From Flavobacterium sp. ENC (lineage in GTDB: Bacteria > Bacteroidota > Bacteroidia > Flavobacteriales > Flavobacteriaceae): a DNA stretch of 64,000 nt. This document shows, piece after piece, positions 44,439-53,477 of this stretch. The notes beneath the pieces were generated by a model that saw only the letters and a program-made list of their open reading frames with translations, was not told the origin of the DNA and ran no database searches. Position numbers and translations under genes: made by a program. The stretch covers positions 34,433 to 98,432 of the forward strand of contig NZ_JAJMOY010000013.1 in NCBI RefSeq assembly GCF_020991415.1, in the 5' to 3' direction. Each line of letters begins with the position of its first letter. The stretch's first letter is position 1.

Positions 44439-45595
44439 AAATACTACTCCTAGGTTCAGGCGAATTAGGCAAGGAATTTGTCATTGCCGCACAACGAATC
44501 GGACAAACCATAATCGCTGTTGACAGTTACGAAAATGCTCCCGCAATGCAGGTGGCCCACGGATTTGAAGTTATCAATATGCTGGACGGTGAAGCACTTG
44601 ACCGAATCGTAGCCAAACACCAGCCCGACTTTATCGTTCCTGAAATAGAAGCCATTCGCACCGAACGTTTTTATGACTACGAAAAACAAGGCATTACCGT
44701 AGTTCCTTCTGCCAAAGCAGCCAACTTTACCATGAATCGCAAAGCCATTCGGGATTTAGCTGCCAAAGAATTGGGCCTAAAAACAGCTAAATATCAATAT
44801 GCCACTTCAGCAGAAGAGTTACAAAAAGCCGTTCAGGAAGTTGGAATTCCCTGCGTGGTAAAACCTTTAATGTCTTCTTCCGGAAAAGGACAATCGACTA
44901 TAAAAACTGAAGAAGATATTGAAAAAGCCTGGCAATATGCCGTTGCAGGTTCCCGCGGTGATGTTATTGAAGTTATCGTTGAAGCTTTTGTAGATTTCAA
45001 TTCGGAGATTACACTTTTGACCATTGCCCAAAATAACAATCCAACACTTTTTTGCGCGCCAATCGGACACCGACAGGAACGAGGTGATTATCAGGAAAGC
45101 TGGCAGCCCGCTAAAGTTTCGGATAAGGATCTATACGAAGCACAGGATATGGCGGAAAAAATTACCGAAGCACTTGGAGGCGCAGGCCTTTTTGGTGTCG
45201 AATTTTTCCTTACCAATGAAGGCGTTTATTTCTCTGAACTTTCGCCCCGCCCGCACGATACGGGAATGGTAACTTTAGCCGGCACTCAGAATTTCAACGA
45301 ATTCGAACTGCATTTACGTGCGATTTTAAGCTTGCCTATTTTCGAAATCACACTGGAAAAAGCCGGAGCAAGTGCCGTAATTTTAGCTTCTGAAGATTCT
45401 TCAAATCCTACTTTTAGCGGAATCGAAAAAGTAGCTGCTTTACCTAAAACCGATTTCAGGATTTTTGGAAAACCAACGTCAAGACCCTATCGCCGAATGG
45501 GTGTTGTATTAAGCCATGATTCATTGGCGACCCCAATTGAAGAAGTGACAGAGCGCGCCAAAACAACTTCAAAATTAATAACTGTAAACTCTTAA
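44435..45595 (+). CDS. purT: Formate-dependent phosphoribosylglycinamide formyltransferase
   Basis: The 386-residue ATP-grasp enzyme uses formate and ATP to formylate GAR in purine synthesis. ILLLGSGELGKEF starts the N-terminal Rossmann-like domain. KPLMSSSGKGQS is the ATP loop, and FGVEFFLTNEGVYFSELSPRPHDTGMVTLA carries the Mg-binding Glu residues. The length matches E. coli PurT. The gene overlaps its upstream neighbour and is 2 bp from the next. Confidence 0.97.
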   Translation: MKILLLGSGELGKEFVIAAQRIGQTIIAVDSYENAPAMQVAHGFEVINMLDGEALDRIVAKHQPDFIVPEIEAIRTERFYDYEKQGITVVPSAKAANFTMNRKAIRDLAAKELGLKTAKYQYATSAEELQKAVQEVGIPCVVKPLMSSSGKGQSTIKTEEDIEKAWQYAVAGSRGDVIEVIVEAFVDFNSEITLLTIAQNNNPTLFCAPIGHRQERGDYQESWQPAKVSDKDLYEAQDMAEKITEALGGAGLFGVEFFLTNEGVYFSELSPRPHDTGMVTLAGTQNFNEFELHLRAILSLPIFEITLEKAGASAVILASEDSSNPTFSGIEKVAALPKTDFRIFGKPTSRPYRRMGVVLSHDSLATPIEEVTERAKTTSKLITVNS

Positions 45596-45597
45596 AG

Positions 45598-45915
45598 ATG
45601 AAAAAAGTACTATTGATGTTATTCCTGTTTATCGGAATCGCAGCACAGGCCCAGGATAAAAAAACAACTGAAAAACCTCAAATTGTTGAAACCGCTTGTG
45701 GCGAATGCCAATTTGGAATGAAAGGCAACGGTTGTAATTTAGCCGTACGTATTGATGGAAAAGCCTATTTTGTTGACGGAACTACTATTGATGAGCATGG
45801 TGATGCACATGCAAAAGACGGTTTCTGCAATGCCATCCGCAAAGCTGAAGTTACCGGAAAAGTAGAAAACAATCGTTTTAAAGCGACATCATTCACTTTG
45901 GTAAAACAAAAATAA
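45598..45915 (+). CDS. Small secreted Cys-containing protein (DUF6370-like)
   Basis: The 105-residue protein has a signal peptide (ending AAQAQ) and a compact domain with ETACGECQFGMKGNGCNLAV, in which three Cys are spaced CxxC-8-C. A fourth Cys is in GFCNAIRK. The pattern suits a metal- or disulfide-based fold. The family label DUF6370 is from memory. It starts 2 bp after purT and overlaps the next gene by 1 bp. Confidence 0.8.
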   Translation: MKKVLLMLFLFIGIAAQAQDKKTTEKPQIVETACGECQFGMKGNGCNLAVRIDGKAYFVDGTTIDEHGDAHAKDGFCNAIRKAEVTGKVENNRFKATSFTLVKQK

Positions 45916-46490
45916 TGGAGTTAATTCTTGAAAACATCGCCAAACATGTTTCACTGACACCTGAAGAACAAGCCCTGTTTTTATCAAAAACAGAAACGAC
46001 TTTTTATAAAGCTAAAACTATTTTATTAAGTTCCGGCCAGGTCTGCAAACATTCGTATTTTGTCAATTCCGGAATTTTAAGAAGCTTCAACATCAACGAT
46101 AATATTGTCGAACATGTTCTCGCCTTTTCCTGCGCCGGATGGTGGATGAGCGATATGTACAGTTTTTTTTCGCAAAAACCGGGACAGCTTTTTATAGAAG
46201 TTTTAGAAGATGCAGAAGTAGTTTCGCTTTCTAAAGAAAACCAGGAACAATTGTACCTTGAGATTCCAAAATTAGAACGTTTTTTCAGGATTTTAATCGA
46301 AAATTCCCTGGTGGCCAATCAACAGCGACTAATGGATAATTTAAGCTTGCCTGCCGAAGAACGCTTTGAGAAATTTTGCGCGAAATACGGAACACTGGTT
46401 CATAAAGTCCCTCAAAAACAAATCGCTTCATTTATTGGCGTTACACCTGAATTTTTCAGCAAAATGAAAGCCAGGCTTTTGAAAAAATAA
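45915..46490 (+). CDS. Crp/Fnr-family transcription regulator
   Basis: The 191-residue regulator has an N-terminal cyclic-nucleotide-binding-like barrel (about 20-115) and a C-terminal winged-helix end (VPQKQIASFIGVTPEFFSKMKARL). The effector pocket lacks the canonical cAMP signature, as in most Bacteroidota members of this group. Its start codon overlaps the preceding stop (TAATG). It is the last gene in the purT-linked run. Targets are unknown. Confidence 0.9.
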   Translation: MELILENIAKHVSLTPEEQALFLSKTETTFYKAKTILLSSGQVCKHSYFVNSGILRSFNINDNIVEHVLAFSCAGWWMSDMYSFFSQKPGQLFIEVLEDAEVVSLSKENQEQLYLEIPKLERFFRILIENSLVANQQRLMDNLSLPAEERFEKFCAKYGTLVHKVPQKQIASFIGVTPEFFSKMKARLLKK

Positions 46491-46498
46491 TTTTTTTT

Positions 46499-46647
46499 GC
46501 CACAGATTTCACGGATTAAACAGATTTTTTTGTTCGCCACGAATTACACGAATTTTCACAAATTTTTTTTAATTCCTTTGCTTCGTGAAAATTCGTGTAA
46601 TTCGTTGCAACATTTTTTTAATCCTTTTAATCTGTGAAATCTGTGGC
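46499..46647. repeat. Nested double inverted repeat
   Basis: The outer arms GCCACAGATTTCAC (46499-46512) and GTGAAATCTGTGGC (46634-46647) are perfect. Inside them, a perfect 21-bp pair at 46539-46559 and 46585-46605 (core GAATTACACGAATTTT) forms a second hairpin. It lies between convergent genes. Confidence 0.85.
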
Positions 46648-46650
46648 AAA

Positions 46651-46680
46651 AAAAAACACGGCCAAACAGCCGTGTTTTTT
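46651..46680 (-). terminator. Terminator of aceA
   Basis: A 12-bp stem (AAAAAACACGGC/GCCGTGTTTTTT) with a 6-nt loop lies 7 bp past the aceA stop on the minus strand. Confidence 0.9.
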
Positions 46681-46686
46681 ATTGAA

Positions 46687-47967
46687 TTAAAATTGCTCCA
46701 CCTCTGTAGAATGTTTCATTGCTGTTGTGGTTGATTTTCCTATGGTTACCGTGTTCTGAACGGCATCAAAATAAGAAGTTCCCACAAAAGCCTGGTGTTT
46801 AACGGCCCGGAATCCATTTTTTTGCAATGCAAATTCTCTTTCCTGCAATTCAGAATAACCTGCCATACCGCGCTCTTTATACGCTTTAGACAATTCGAAC
46901 ATGCTGGTATTCAACGCATGGAAACCAGCCAAAGTAATAAACTGGAATTTATAGCCCATGGCAGCCAGATCTTCCCTGAATGTTTCCATTTCAGCCACTG
47001 ATAATTTTGCAGCCCAGTTAAAAGAAGGAGAACAATTGTAGGCCAGCATTTTATCCGGAAATTCTTTTTTCATGGCATCAGCAAACTTTTTCGCATACAC
47101 CAAATCAGGATTACTGGTCTCCATCCAGATCAAATCAGCGTAAGGTGCGTAACTCAAACCTCTGGCGATTCCCTGATCGATACCGCTTTTTACATAAAAG
47201 AAACCTTCATTGGTTTTTTCACCGGTTATAAATTTAGCATCTCTCGGATCAGCATCACTGGTCAGTAAATTAGCGGCATCCGCATCGGTTCTTGCTACGA
47301 TTAAAGTCGAAACACCCATTACATCTGCGGCCAAACGTGCTGCAATTAGTTTATTGATAGCTTCCTGAGTCGGCACCAAAACCTTCCCGCCTAAATGCCC
47401 GCATTTTTTAGCAGAACTTAACTGGTCTTCAAAGTGAACACCTGAAGCACCGGCTTCGATCATTGATTTCATTAATTCGAAAGCATTTAAATTCCCTCCA
47501 AAACCGGCTTCGGCATCAGCCACTATCGGAACCAGGTAATCTTTTTTATCCTCAACCTCATTTACCACCTGAATCTGATCAGCACGCAATAAGGCACTAT
47601 TAATTTTTTTAACCACCATAGGCACACTGTTTACCGGATAAAGGGATTGATCCGGATACATTTCTCCAGCCAGATTTGCATCGGCCGCAACCTGCCACCC
47701 ACTCAAATAAATTGCTTCTAAACCGGCATCGACTTCCTGAATCGCCTGATTTCCGGTTAAGGCTCCCAAACCAGCAACATAATCCTGACTTTTTAACTTT
47801 CTCCATAATTTCTCTGCTCCCATTTTGGCAATAGAATGCTCAATTTTATAAGAACCCTGAAGCGTAATCACTTCTGTTGCTGTATAAGGCCGCTCAACAC
47901 CTTTCCATCTTGGGTTCGTAATCCAATCGTTAATCAATTCCTGAATTCTGTCTTCTGTTGTTTTCAT
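46687..47967 (-). CDS. aceA: Isocitrate lyase
   Basis: This is the first enzyme of the glyoxylate shunt, cutting isocitrate into succinate and glyoxylate. The signature KKCGHLGGK (187-195) carries the catalytic Cys189. VADAEAGFGG (149-158) binds Mg. The length of 426 residues matches the bacterial short form. It is downstream of aceB, separated by 356 bp of repeat sequence, on the same strand. It probably shares control with aceB through the regulator at 50132. Confidence 0.97.
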   Translation of the reverse strand: MKTTEDRIQELINDWITNPRWKGVERPYTATEVITLQGSYKIEHSIAKMGAEKLWRKLKSQDYVAGLGALTGNQAIQEVDAGLEAIYLSGWQVAADANLAGEMYPDQSLYPVNSVPMVVKKINSALLRADQIQVVNEVEDKKDYLVPIVADAEAGFGGNLNAFELMKSMIEAGASGVHFEDQLSSAKKCGHLGGKVLVPTQEAINKLIAARLAADVMGVSTLIVARTDADAANLLTSDADPRDAKFITGEKTNEGFFYVKSGIDQGIARGLSYAPYADLIWMETSNPDLVYAKKFADAMKKEFPDKMLAYNCSPSFNWAAKLSVAEMETFREDLAAMGYKFQFITLAGFHALNTSMFELSKAYKERGMAGYSELQEREFALQKNGFRAVKHQAFVGTSYFDAVQNTVTIGKSTTTAMKHSTEVEQF

Positions 47968-48323
47968 AAATAATATAGTTAAGTTGGTTAGTAAGTAAAA
48001 GTTTTTAATCGCAGTTTTAGTCGCAGTCTCAGTTTTCAGTTTTGAACTGAGACTCAGAAAAACATAAATTGGTATTCTGACACATAACTGCTGGTTTTCT
48101 TTTTGTAATTTTTATTTATTCTTGTTTTTATCTGCCCGATCAGCTGAATCTGCGTGTTACTGATTTTTTTCCGCAGATTTAGCAGATCAGGCGGATCCTA
48201 TCCAGAATTGCGATTATGTAATATTTAACAACAGACTCGGCGTTTTTTACATTAAAAATCTGCGTTATCTGCTAAATCTGCGTGAAAAAATATTTTAATT
48301 TTTAATTCCAAATTTTTAATTAT
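47968..48323. repeat. Repeat-filled gap between aceB and aceA
   Basis: Short CAGTCTCAG-type units lie at about 48010-48055. A perfect 16-bp inverted repeat CGCAGATTTAGCAGAT (48172-48187 and 48267-48282) follows. No gene is seen. The hairpins could end the aceB transcript or alter aceA expression. Confidence 0.7.
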
Positions 48324-49925
48324 CTAAAGGTATTTGTAACACGGAATGGTCAAAAAATCCACAAAATCAGGATTTACCACTAATCTTTCGAGTACTTTTT
48401 CAGCCAGAGGAAATTGTCTTTTTTCGTAATTCTCTTCGCCTAATTCCGTTTTTATTTTATTGAATTCATCCAAAGCCAATTCGTGATAATACGCCAGATT
48501 AAGCTGTTTGTCATTATCCAGCACCATTTTATTCTGAAGCCATTGCCACAATTGGGATCTTGAAATTTCGGCAGTGGCCGCATCTTCCATCAAATTATGC
48601 AACGCCGCCGCACCTTGGCCGTTCAGCCATGAAGCCAGATATAAAACACCAACATTGATGTTTTTACGAACGCCGTTTTCCGTTATGATTCCGATTGGCG
48701 GTTCAATCAAATCTGCTTCTGTAATTTTTCGATGCTCTCTTTTAATATGAATTTGATTTGGGGTTGGCATTCCTCTATCAAAAATTTCTTTTGCTATGGC
48801 AACCAAATCCGGATGCGCTACCCAGGTTCCGTCGTGACCGTTGCGAACCTCGCGCTCTTTATCGGTTTTCACTTTGGCAAAAGCAACAGCATTGGCTTCT
48901 TCGTTATTTTTAATCGGAATTTGTGCTGCCATTCCGCCTATCGCATGAATTCCACGTTTATGGCATCTCTGAATCACCAGATTGGAATAAGCATTCATAA
49001 AAGGCGAGGTCATATTTACCTGATCGCGATCCGGCACGATGAACTTCGGATTTCTGCGGAATTTTTTGATGTAGGAAAAAATATAATCCCAACGCCCACA
49101 ATTCAATCCAACGATATGCTCTTTCAATTCATAAATAATCTCATCTAACTGAAAACTGGCCGTTATGGTTTCTATTAAAACCGTCACTTTTATGGTGCCT
49201 CTTTTTAATTCCAAATAATCTTCGGTAAAATCAATTACCGTGTTCCACCAGCGCGCTTCCAGGTAATGTTCTAGTTTCGGAATGTAGAAATACGGCCCGG
49301 AGTTATTCTCCAATAATTGTTTGTGGTTATGAAAAACATACAATCCAAAATCGACCAATGAACCCGAAACTTCTTTTCCTTCCATTAAAAGATGTTTTTC
49401 ATTCAAATGCAATCCTCTTGGGCGAACGATTAATGTCGCGATTCTTTCATTTAACTGATAACTTTTATTTTTGGCGGGATCTGTATAAGAAATTGTCTTT
49501 TTTACGGCATCAATTAAATTCATTTGTCCTTCCATCAAATTTTGCCAGGTCGGAGAAGTACTGTCTTCAAAATCGGCCATGAACGTTTTCGCTCCGGAAT
49601 TCAATGCATTGATGATCATTTTGCGATCCACCGGTCCTGTAATCTCCACTCTTCTGTCAAGCAGGTCCTTCGGAATTTCTCCAGCTGTCCAATTACTTTC
49701 CCTGACGTTTTTGGTTTCTGAAGGAAAAGAAGGCATGACGCCCTGATCAAACAAAACTTGTTTTTGATCGCGCTGCAACAACAATAATTTTCGTTGTGAT
49801 TCGAATTTTCGATGCAAATCGGTTATAAAAACAATTGCTTCTTCTGTCCAGATCGCTGGATAAGAAAGGTTCTCTCCGGCCAAAAATTCCATTGCCGTTC
49901 CGGTAATCTCTAATTGTTTTTTCAT
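48324..49925 (-). CDS. aceB: Malate synthase A
   Basis: This enzyme joins glyoxylate and acetyl-CoA to malate, completing the glyoxylate shunt. The family signature EHIVGLNCGRWDYIFSYIKK is present, with an upstream TVLIETITASF metal-site strand. NGHDGTWVAHPDLV and the late LYLASWLNGQGAAALHNLMEDAATAE fit the isoform A family. The length of 533 residues is right. It starts about 200 bp from the divergent regulator gene. Confidence 0.97.
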   Translation of the reverse strand: MKKQLEITGTAMEFLAGENLSYPAIWTEEAIVFITDLHRKFESQRKLLLLQRDQKQVLFDQGVMPSFPSETKNVRESNWTAGEIPKDLLDRRVEITGPVDRKMIINALNSGAKTFMADFEDSTSPTWQNLMEGQMNLIDAVKKTISYTDPAKNKSYQLNERIATLIVRPRGLHLNEKHLLMEGKEVSGSLVDFGLYVFHNHKQLLENNSGPYFYIPKLEHYLEARWWNTVIDFTEDYLELKRGTIKVTVLIETITASFQLDEIIYELKEHIVGLNCGRWDYIFSYIKKFRRNPKFIVPDRDQVNMTSPFMNAYSNLVIQRCHKRGIHAIGGMAAQIPIKNNEEANAVAFAKVKTDKEREVRNGHDGTWVAHPDLVAIAKEIFDRGMPTPNQIHIKREHRKITEADLIEPPIGIITENGVRKNINVGVLYLASWLNGQGAAALHNLMEDAATAEISRSQLWQWLQNKMVLDNDKQLNLAYYHELALDEFNKIKTELGEENYEKRQFPLAEKVLERLVVNPDFVDFLTIPCYKYL

Positions 49926-50063
49926 AGCTGTGAATTTAATTTTCTATTCATTAAATATCTTTTGATTCATCTATTAATGCCTTTAGAGGCATTCACTTTA
50001 AAATGAATTATATATCTAATAATTTCTACACCACAATATTAGAAAAAAGTTTTTTACAAAACA

Positions 50064-50077
50064 AGCGAACGTTCGCT
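50064..50077. promoter_or_regulatory. Perfect 14-bp palindrome, candidate operator
   Basis: AGCGAACGTTCGCT lies between aceB and the divergent regulator gene, 20 nt upstream of the regulator's -33 box. It is the only perfect non-repeat palindrome in this gap, so it may be the regulator's binding site. Confidence 0.5.
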
Positions 50078-50096
50078 AAATTATAAAAATAATTTT

Positions 50097-50127
50097 TTGG
50101 CGATTATTTTTTAAATAGCTATATTTG
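50097..50127 (+). promoter_or_regulatory. Promoter of the RamB/PrpR-like regulator
   Basis: TTG (50097-50099) and TATATTTG (50120-50127) are 20 nt apart, a good Bacteroidota promoter. The box ends 4 nt before the ATG, so the mRNA is probably leaderless. Confidence 0.65.
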
Positions 50128-50131
50128 AATT

Positions 50132-51613
50132 ATGGATATCGAAAAAGACTATATAAAGCTGATCTTCGGGTTAAAACTGAAGCAAGTCCGCACCCACAAA
50201 AACCTTTCTCTTTTTGGCCTGGCCAAATTGACAAATCTTTCAAAATCGTACTTAAACGAAATTGAAAAGGGAAAAAAATATCCGAAAACAGATAAAATTT
50301 TGCTTTTGTGCGAACATCTGGATGTTCCTTACGACCAGATGGTGTCTTTAAAACTCGATAATAACCTTGCGCCGATCGGAGAAATTTTGAAGTCCGGCAT
50401 TTTGAAAGAAATTCCACTAGAACTTTTTGGCATTCAGGAAGCGGATTTGATTGATATTATTGCCAATGCACCTGCCAAAGTCAATGCTTTTATCAGTACT
50501 ATCATTGAAATCGCACAGCATTATAATCTAAGTCGCGAAAGCTTCTTTTTAGCCGCATTACGTTCCTATCAGGAAGCGCACAGCAATTATTTTGAAGATT
50601 TGGAAAATCAGGTTATCGATTTTTCAAAATCCTTCCAGATTAATTTAGAGTCTAAAATCACTATTGAAGAATTAGAAGCAATTCTAAAAGAAGAATACGA
50701 CTATACCATCAAAGAAATTGCCTTTACCGACCAGGAAGCTTTAGAAGATTTACGTTCTATTTATGTCCCGAAAAGCAAAACATTATTACTTTCAACAGAA
50801 ATCGACCATCCGCAGAAAGCTTTTATCCTGGCAAAAGAAATCGCTTATAATTACTTGAAAATTTCAGACCGTTTATTGACTTTCAGCTGGATTAAATTTG
50901 AAAACTTCGATCAGGTTTTACATAATTTTTATGCCTCCTATTTTGCCGGCGCTTTATTATTACCCAGACAGTCTGTAGTAAATAAAATCAATGATTTTTT
51001 ACAAAATGAAAAACCAAATCCGGAAGAATTTGTAGCATTGATCGAAAGTTTTGAAGTTTCCCCGGAATCCTTTTACCAGAGATTAACCAATTTATTGCCC
51101 AAAGATTTTCATTTGAAAAACTTATTCTTTTTAAGAATGTCTCACCGAATTGGCTCCGATGTATATCAAATCAAAAAAGAATTACACATCACCAACCAGC
51201 AGGAACCGCACGCAAATGAAACCAATGAGCACTATTGCAGAAGATGGGTTTCGGTAAAAACGATAGACGAAGCCATCAGGCAAAACAAACCTCATTTTTT
51301 TGATGCTCAGATTTCCAGTTATGTACATAGTGGAAATGAGTATTTAGTCTTTTCCTCGGCAACAAAAGACCCTTTTGTAGAAAACAATATTAGAAGCATT
51401 TCTGTTGGAATTCTGATTACCCCAACAATGAAAAAGAAATTTAAATTCATTGAAGCAAAACCTCTTATTAAACGAATTGTTGGTGTTACGTGTGAAACTT
51501 GCTCCGTGAAAGATTGTTTGGAAAGAGCTGCTCCTCCAATTGCCCTGGAAATGAAAAAACGCCATGACAACACGGATTTCGTGGTACAGCAGTTTATTAA
51601 TCAATACAGTTAG
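50132..51613 (+). CDS. RamB/PrpR-like XRE regulator with DUF2083 end
   Basis: The 493-residue protein has an N-terminal helix-turn-helix (about 15-66, GLAKLTNLSKSYLNEIEKGK), a middle IrrE/DUF955-like region (about 200-330) and a C-terminal DUF2083-type domain ending in TCETCSVKDCLERAAPP, with Cys454, Cys457 and Cys462. Relatives are RamB and PrpR, which control glyoxylate and propionate genes in Actinobacteria; in PrpR the Cys residues hold a 4Fe-4S cluster. Its place beside aceB suggests the same job. The HExxH motif of true IrrE is not seen. Confidence 0.88.
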   Translation: MDIEKDYIKLIFGLKLKQVRTHKNLSLFGLAKLTNLSKSYLNEIEKGKKYPKTDKILLLCEHLDVPYDQMVSLKLDNNLAPIGEILKSGILKEIPLELFGIQEADLIDIIANAPAKVNAFISTIIEIAQHYNLSRESFFLAALRSYQEAHSNYFEDLENQVIDFSKSFQINLESKITIEELEAILKEEYDYTIKEIAFTDQEALEDLRSIYVPKSKTLLLSTEIDHPQKAFILAKEIAYNYLKISDRLLTFSWIKFENFDQVLHNFYASYFAGALLLPRQSVVNKINDFLQNEKPNPEEFVALIESFEVSPESFYQRLTNLLPKDFHLKNLFFLRMSHRIGSDVYQIKKELHITNQQEPHANETNEHYCRRWVSVKTIDEAIRQNKPHFFDAQISSYVHSGNEYLVFSSATKDPFVENNIRSISVGILITPTMKKKFKFIEAKPLIKRIVGVTCETCSVKDCLERAAPPIALEMKKRHDNTDFVVQQFINQYS

Positions 51614-51619
51614 AAAATT

Positions 51620-51979
51620 ATGAAATATTTATCTCTAATAATAACGCTGCTTTTTATCAGCTTAAACCAGACAACAGACAAACTTACCGGACGCTATAGT
51701 TATTTAATAGAAGAAAACAATTTGTACATCCAAAAAGATAAAATTACTTTTAAGGATAGTGTTTTTGTGTTTGACAACAAATATTTGCCAAAAGGAAAAA
51801 TTTCGTATGGCAACAAAATACTATTAGACAATTTCATAAATACTGATTTAATTATAAGCATTTCAAAAGATCAGATCAAAAAAGATACTATTCTGTTTTA
51901 TATACATGATAAGAAAAGTCCGGCTGCAAATTATCTTGATGAAATAGCCGGAAAAGGGAAATTGATTAGGATTAAATAA
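51620..51979 (+). CDS. Small exported protein of unknown function
   Basis: I do not recognise this 119-residue protein. A hydrophobic N-terminus (about 3-15) could be a signal peptide. The rest alternates short strands with Lys/Asp-rich turns (LYIQKDKITFKDSVFVFDNKY) and may be a small beta-barrel such as a lipocalin-like fold. It starts 6 bp after the regulator gene and is probably on the same transcript. Confidence 0.7.
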   Translation: MKYLSLIITLLFISLNQTTDKLTGRYSYLIEENNLYIQKDKITFKDSVFVFDNKYLPKGKISYGNKILLDNFINTDLIISISKDQIKKDTILFYIHDKKSPAANYLDEIAGKGKLIRIK

Positions 51980-52342
51980 TTCAGGTTTTTTACTTTCAAA
52001 TAATGATTCAGCACAATCTTGTCATCTCGACGAAGGAGACATCAAGCCGGAATTTCGGATCCAACAATCACCAATCTTCGTCGAGATGACAAACTAAATG
52101 GCAAAACCTTTGCACCTCTGCAACTTTAAACCTTTGCATCTTTGCACCTTTGCACCTTCTTATAAAAAATAAAACTTATAATTTAGCCCCGATAGAAGTG
52201 GAAATCCTTTTGCGCCGTCCCGATAGCTATCGGGAGGCGCAAAAGATTGAAACGGATAGCGGGACCAGACGTCTTTTGAAAACCAAAATTTGTGCTTCAA
52301 AAAAAACCTTAAAATCTTAGCCCCTTAAAACCTCAGAATCTT
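51980..52342. repeat. Intergenic palindromes before the pirin gene
   Basis: TTGTCATCTCGACGAAG (52019-52035) and CTTCGTCGAGATGACAA (52076-52092) form a 17-bp inverted repeat. TTTGCACC-type units follow at about 52110-52160. TCCCGATAGCTATCGGGA (52218-52235) is a perfect palindrome lengthened by TTTTGCGCC/GGCGCAAAA arms. No gene is seen. Confidence 0.75.
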
Positions 52343-52390
52343 TTCTTAATCTACATTAAGTGCTTTTCTTCGATGTTGGTCGTAAATTTG
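52343..52390 (+). promoter_or_regulatory. Pirin promoter with shared palindromic motif
   Basis: An imperfect palindrome CTTAATCTACATTAAG (52345-52360) is the core of a block ending in TGC at 52363. TAAATTTG (52383-52390) is the -7 box. Exactly 19 nt separate block and box, as in the promoter of the gene at 53567. Confidence 0.7.
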
Positions 52391-52418
52391 TACCATAAAA
52401 TAACAAAACACACAGATC

Positions 52419-53135
52419 ATGGAAAATATAGTAGTACATAAAGCGGAAACCAGAGGAAATGCAAATCACGGATGGCTTAACGCTTATCACAGTTTTAGTT
52501 TTGCAAGCTGGTACAATCCGGACAGAATTCAGTTTGGGGCACTTCGCGTTTTGAACGATGATACCATTGCCGGAGGAATGGGTTTTGGAACGCATCCTCA
52601 TGATAATATGGAAATTATTACGATTCCGTTGGAGGGCGATTTAGCACACAAAGACAGCATGGGAAATACTGAGATCATCAAAAATGGTGATATTCAGGTA
52701 ATGAGTGCCGGAACCGGAGTTCAGCATAGTGAGTTCAATCCAAATGCAGACCAACAGACTAAATTATTGCAAATCTGGCTGTTTCCAAACAAAAGAAATG
52801 TAGCGCCGCGTTACCAGCAAATCACGCTGAATGTTGCTGACAGACATAATAAACTTTCTCAGATTTTATCTCCAAATGCAGACGACGAAGGAGTTTGGAT
52901 TCATCAGGATGCCTGGTTCAATATGGGGAATTTTGACTCCGGAGTAGCAGCTGAATACAAAATTAAAAAAGAAGGAAACGGCGTTTACGCTTTTGTTCTA
53001 AAAGGAAACGTAACCATCAACGGTCAGGAATTAAACACTCGTGATGCAGTTGGAATTTCAGGAACAGACCTTTTAAACATACAGGCAAACACGGATGCGG
53101 AATTTTTATTGATGGATATTCCGATGAACTATTAA
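52419..53135 (+). CDS. Pirin-family bicupin protein
   Basis: The 238-residue protein has the N-terminal pirin cupin (FASWYNPDRIQFGALRVLNDD, FGTHPHDNMEIITIPLEG, SAGTGVQHSEFNP), with the metal-binding His and Glu residues visible in HPHDNMEI and QHSE. A second, weaker cupin follows. Some relatives are quercetin dioxygenases; others are redox-linked regulators. The gene shares a promoter motif with the YceI gene downstream. Confidence 0.92.
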   Translation: MENIVVHKAETRGNANHGWLNAYHSFSFASWYNPDRIQFGALRVLNDDTIAGGMGFGTHPHDNMEIITIPLEGDLAHKDSMGNTEIIKNGDIQVMSAGTGVQHSEFNPNADQQTKLLQIWLFPNKRNVAPRYQQITLNVADRHNKLSQILSPNADDEGVWIHQDAWFNMGNFDSGVAAEYKIKKEGNGVYAFVLKGNVTINGQELNTRDAVGISGTDLLNIQANTDAEFLLMDIPMNY

Positions 53136-53163
53136 TTCATAAACAACACATACTTTTTTTCAG

Positions 53164-53210
53164 GAAACGATAATACATCTGCTTGTCAGATTGTTATCGT
53201 TTCTCTTTTT
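53164..53210 (+). terminator. Probable terminator of the pirin gene
   Basis: GAAACGATAA (53164-53173) pairs with TTATCGTTTC (53194-53203), the inner ATCTG/CAGAT adds to the stem, and TCTTTTT follows. Confidence 0.75.
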
Positions 53211-53288
53211 TACAGCTTTCACGAAATTACCCTGAGACTTTGAAAAAGGTCATTACATTTAAAAAGAGACAGAATGAAAAAGGTCTCT

Positions 53289-53420
53289 CGCAGATTTTGC
53301 AGATGGAGCAGATTTTTATTCATTGCCTGAGTTCAGATACACTTTTAAAAAAAAATCTGATATGTGAAGATTATTATAATTACACTATAAAATAGATCTG
53401 CTCCATCTGCAAAATCTGCG
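53289..53420. repeat. Perfect 25-bp inverted repeat with 82-bp spacer
   Basis: 53289-53313 and 53396-53420 are exact reverse complements (core GATTTTGCAGATGGAGCAG). The gap from 53136 to 53566 otherwise holds the pirin terminator and the yceI promoter. A 70-codon open frame across the repeat is chance. Confidence 0.85.
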
Positions 53421-53477
53421 GGAAACAAAGGCTATTCTCAATCCTGAAGAAATAAAGCGTAAAGATTCTATTTGCAT

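Noticed and set aside
53183..53395. 70-codon open frame between pirin and yceI
   Set aside because: It spans the pirin terminator and one arm of a perfect inverted repeat, has no family resemblance and no promoter.
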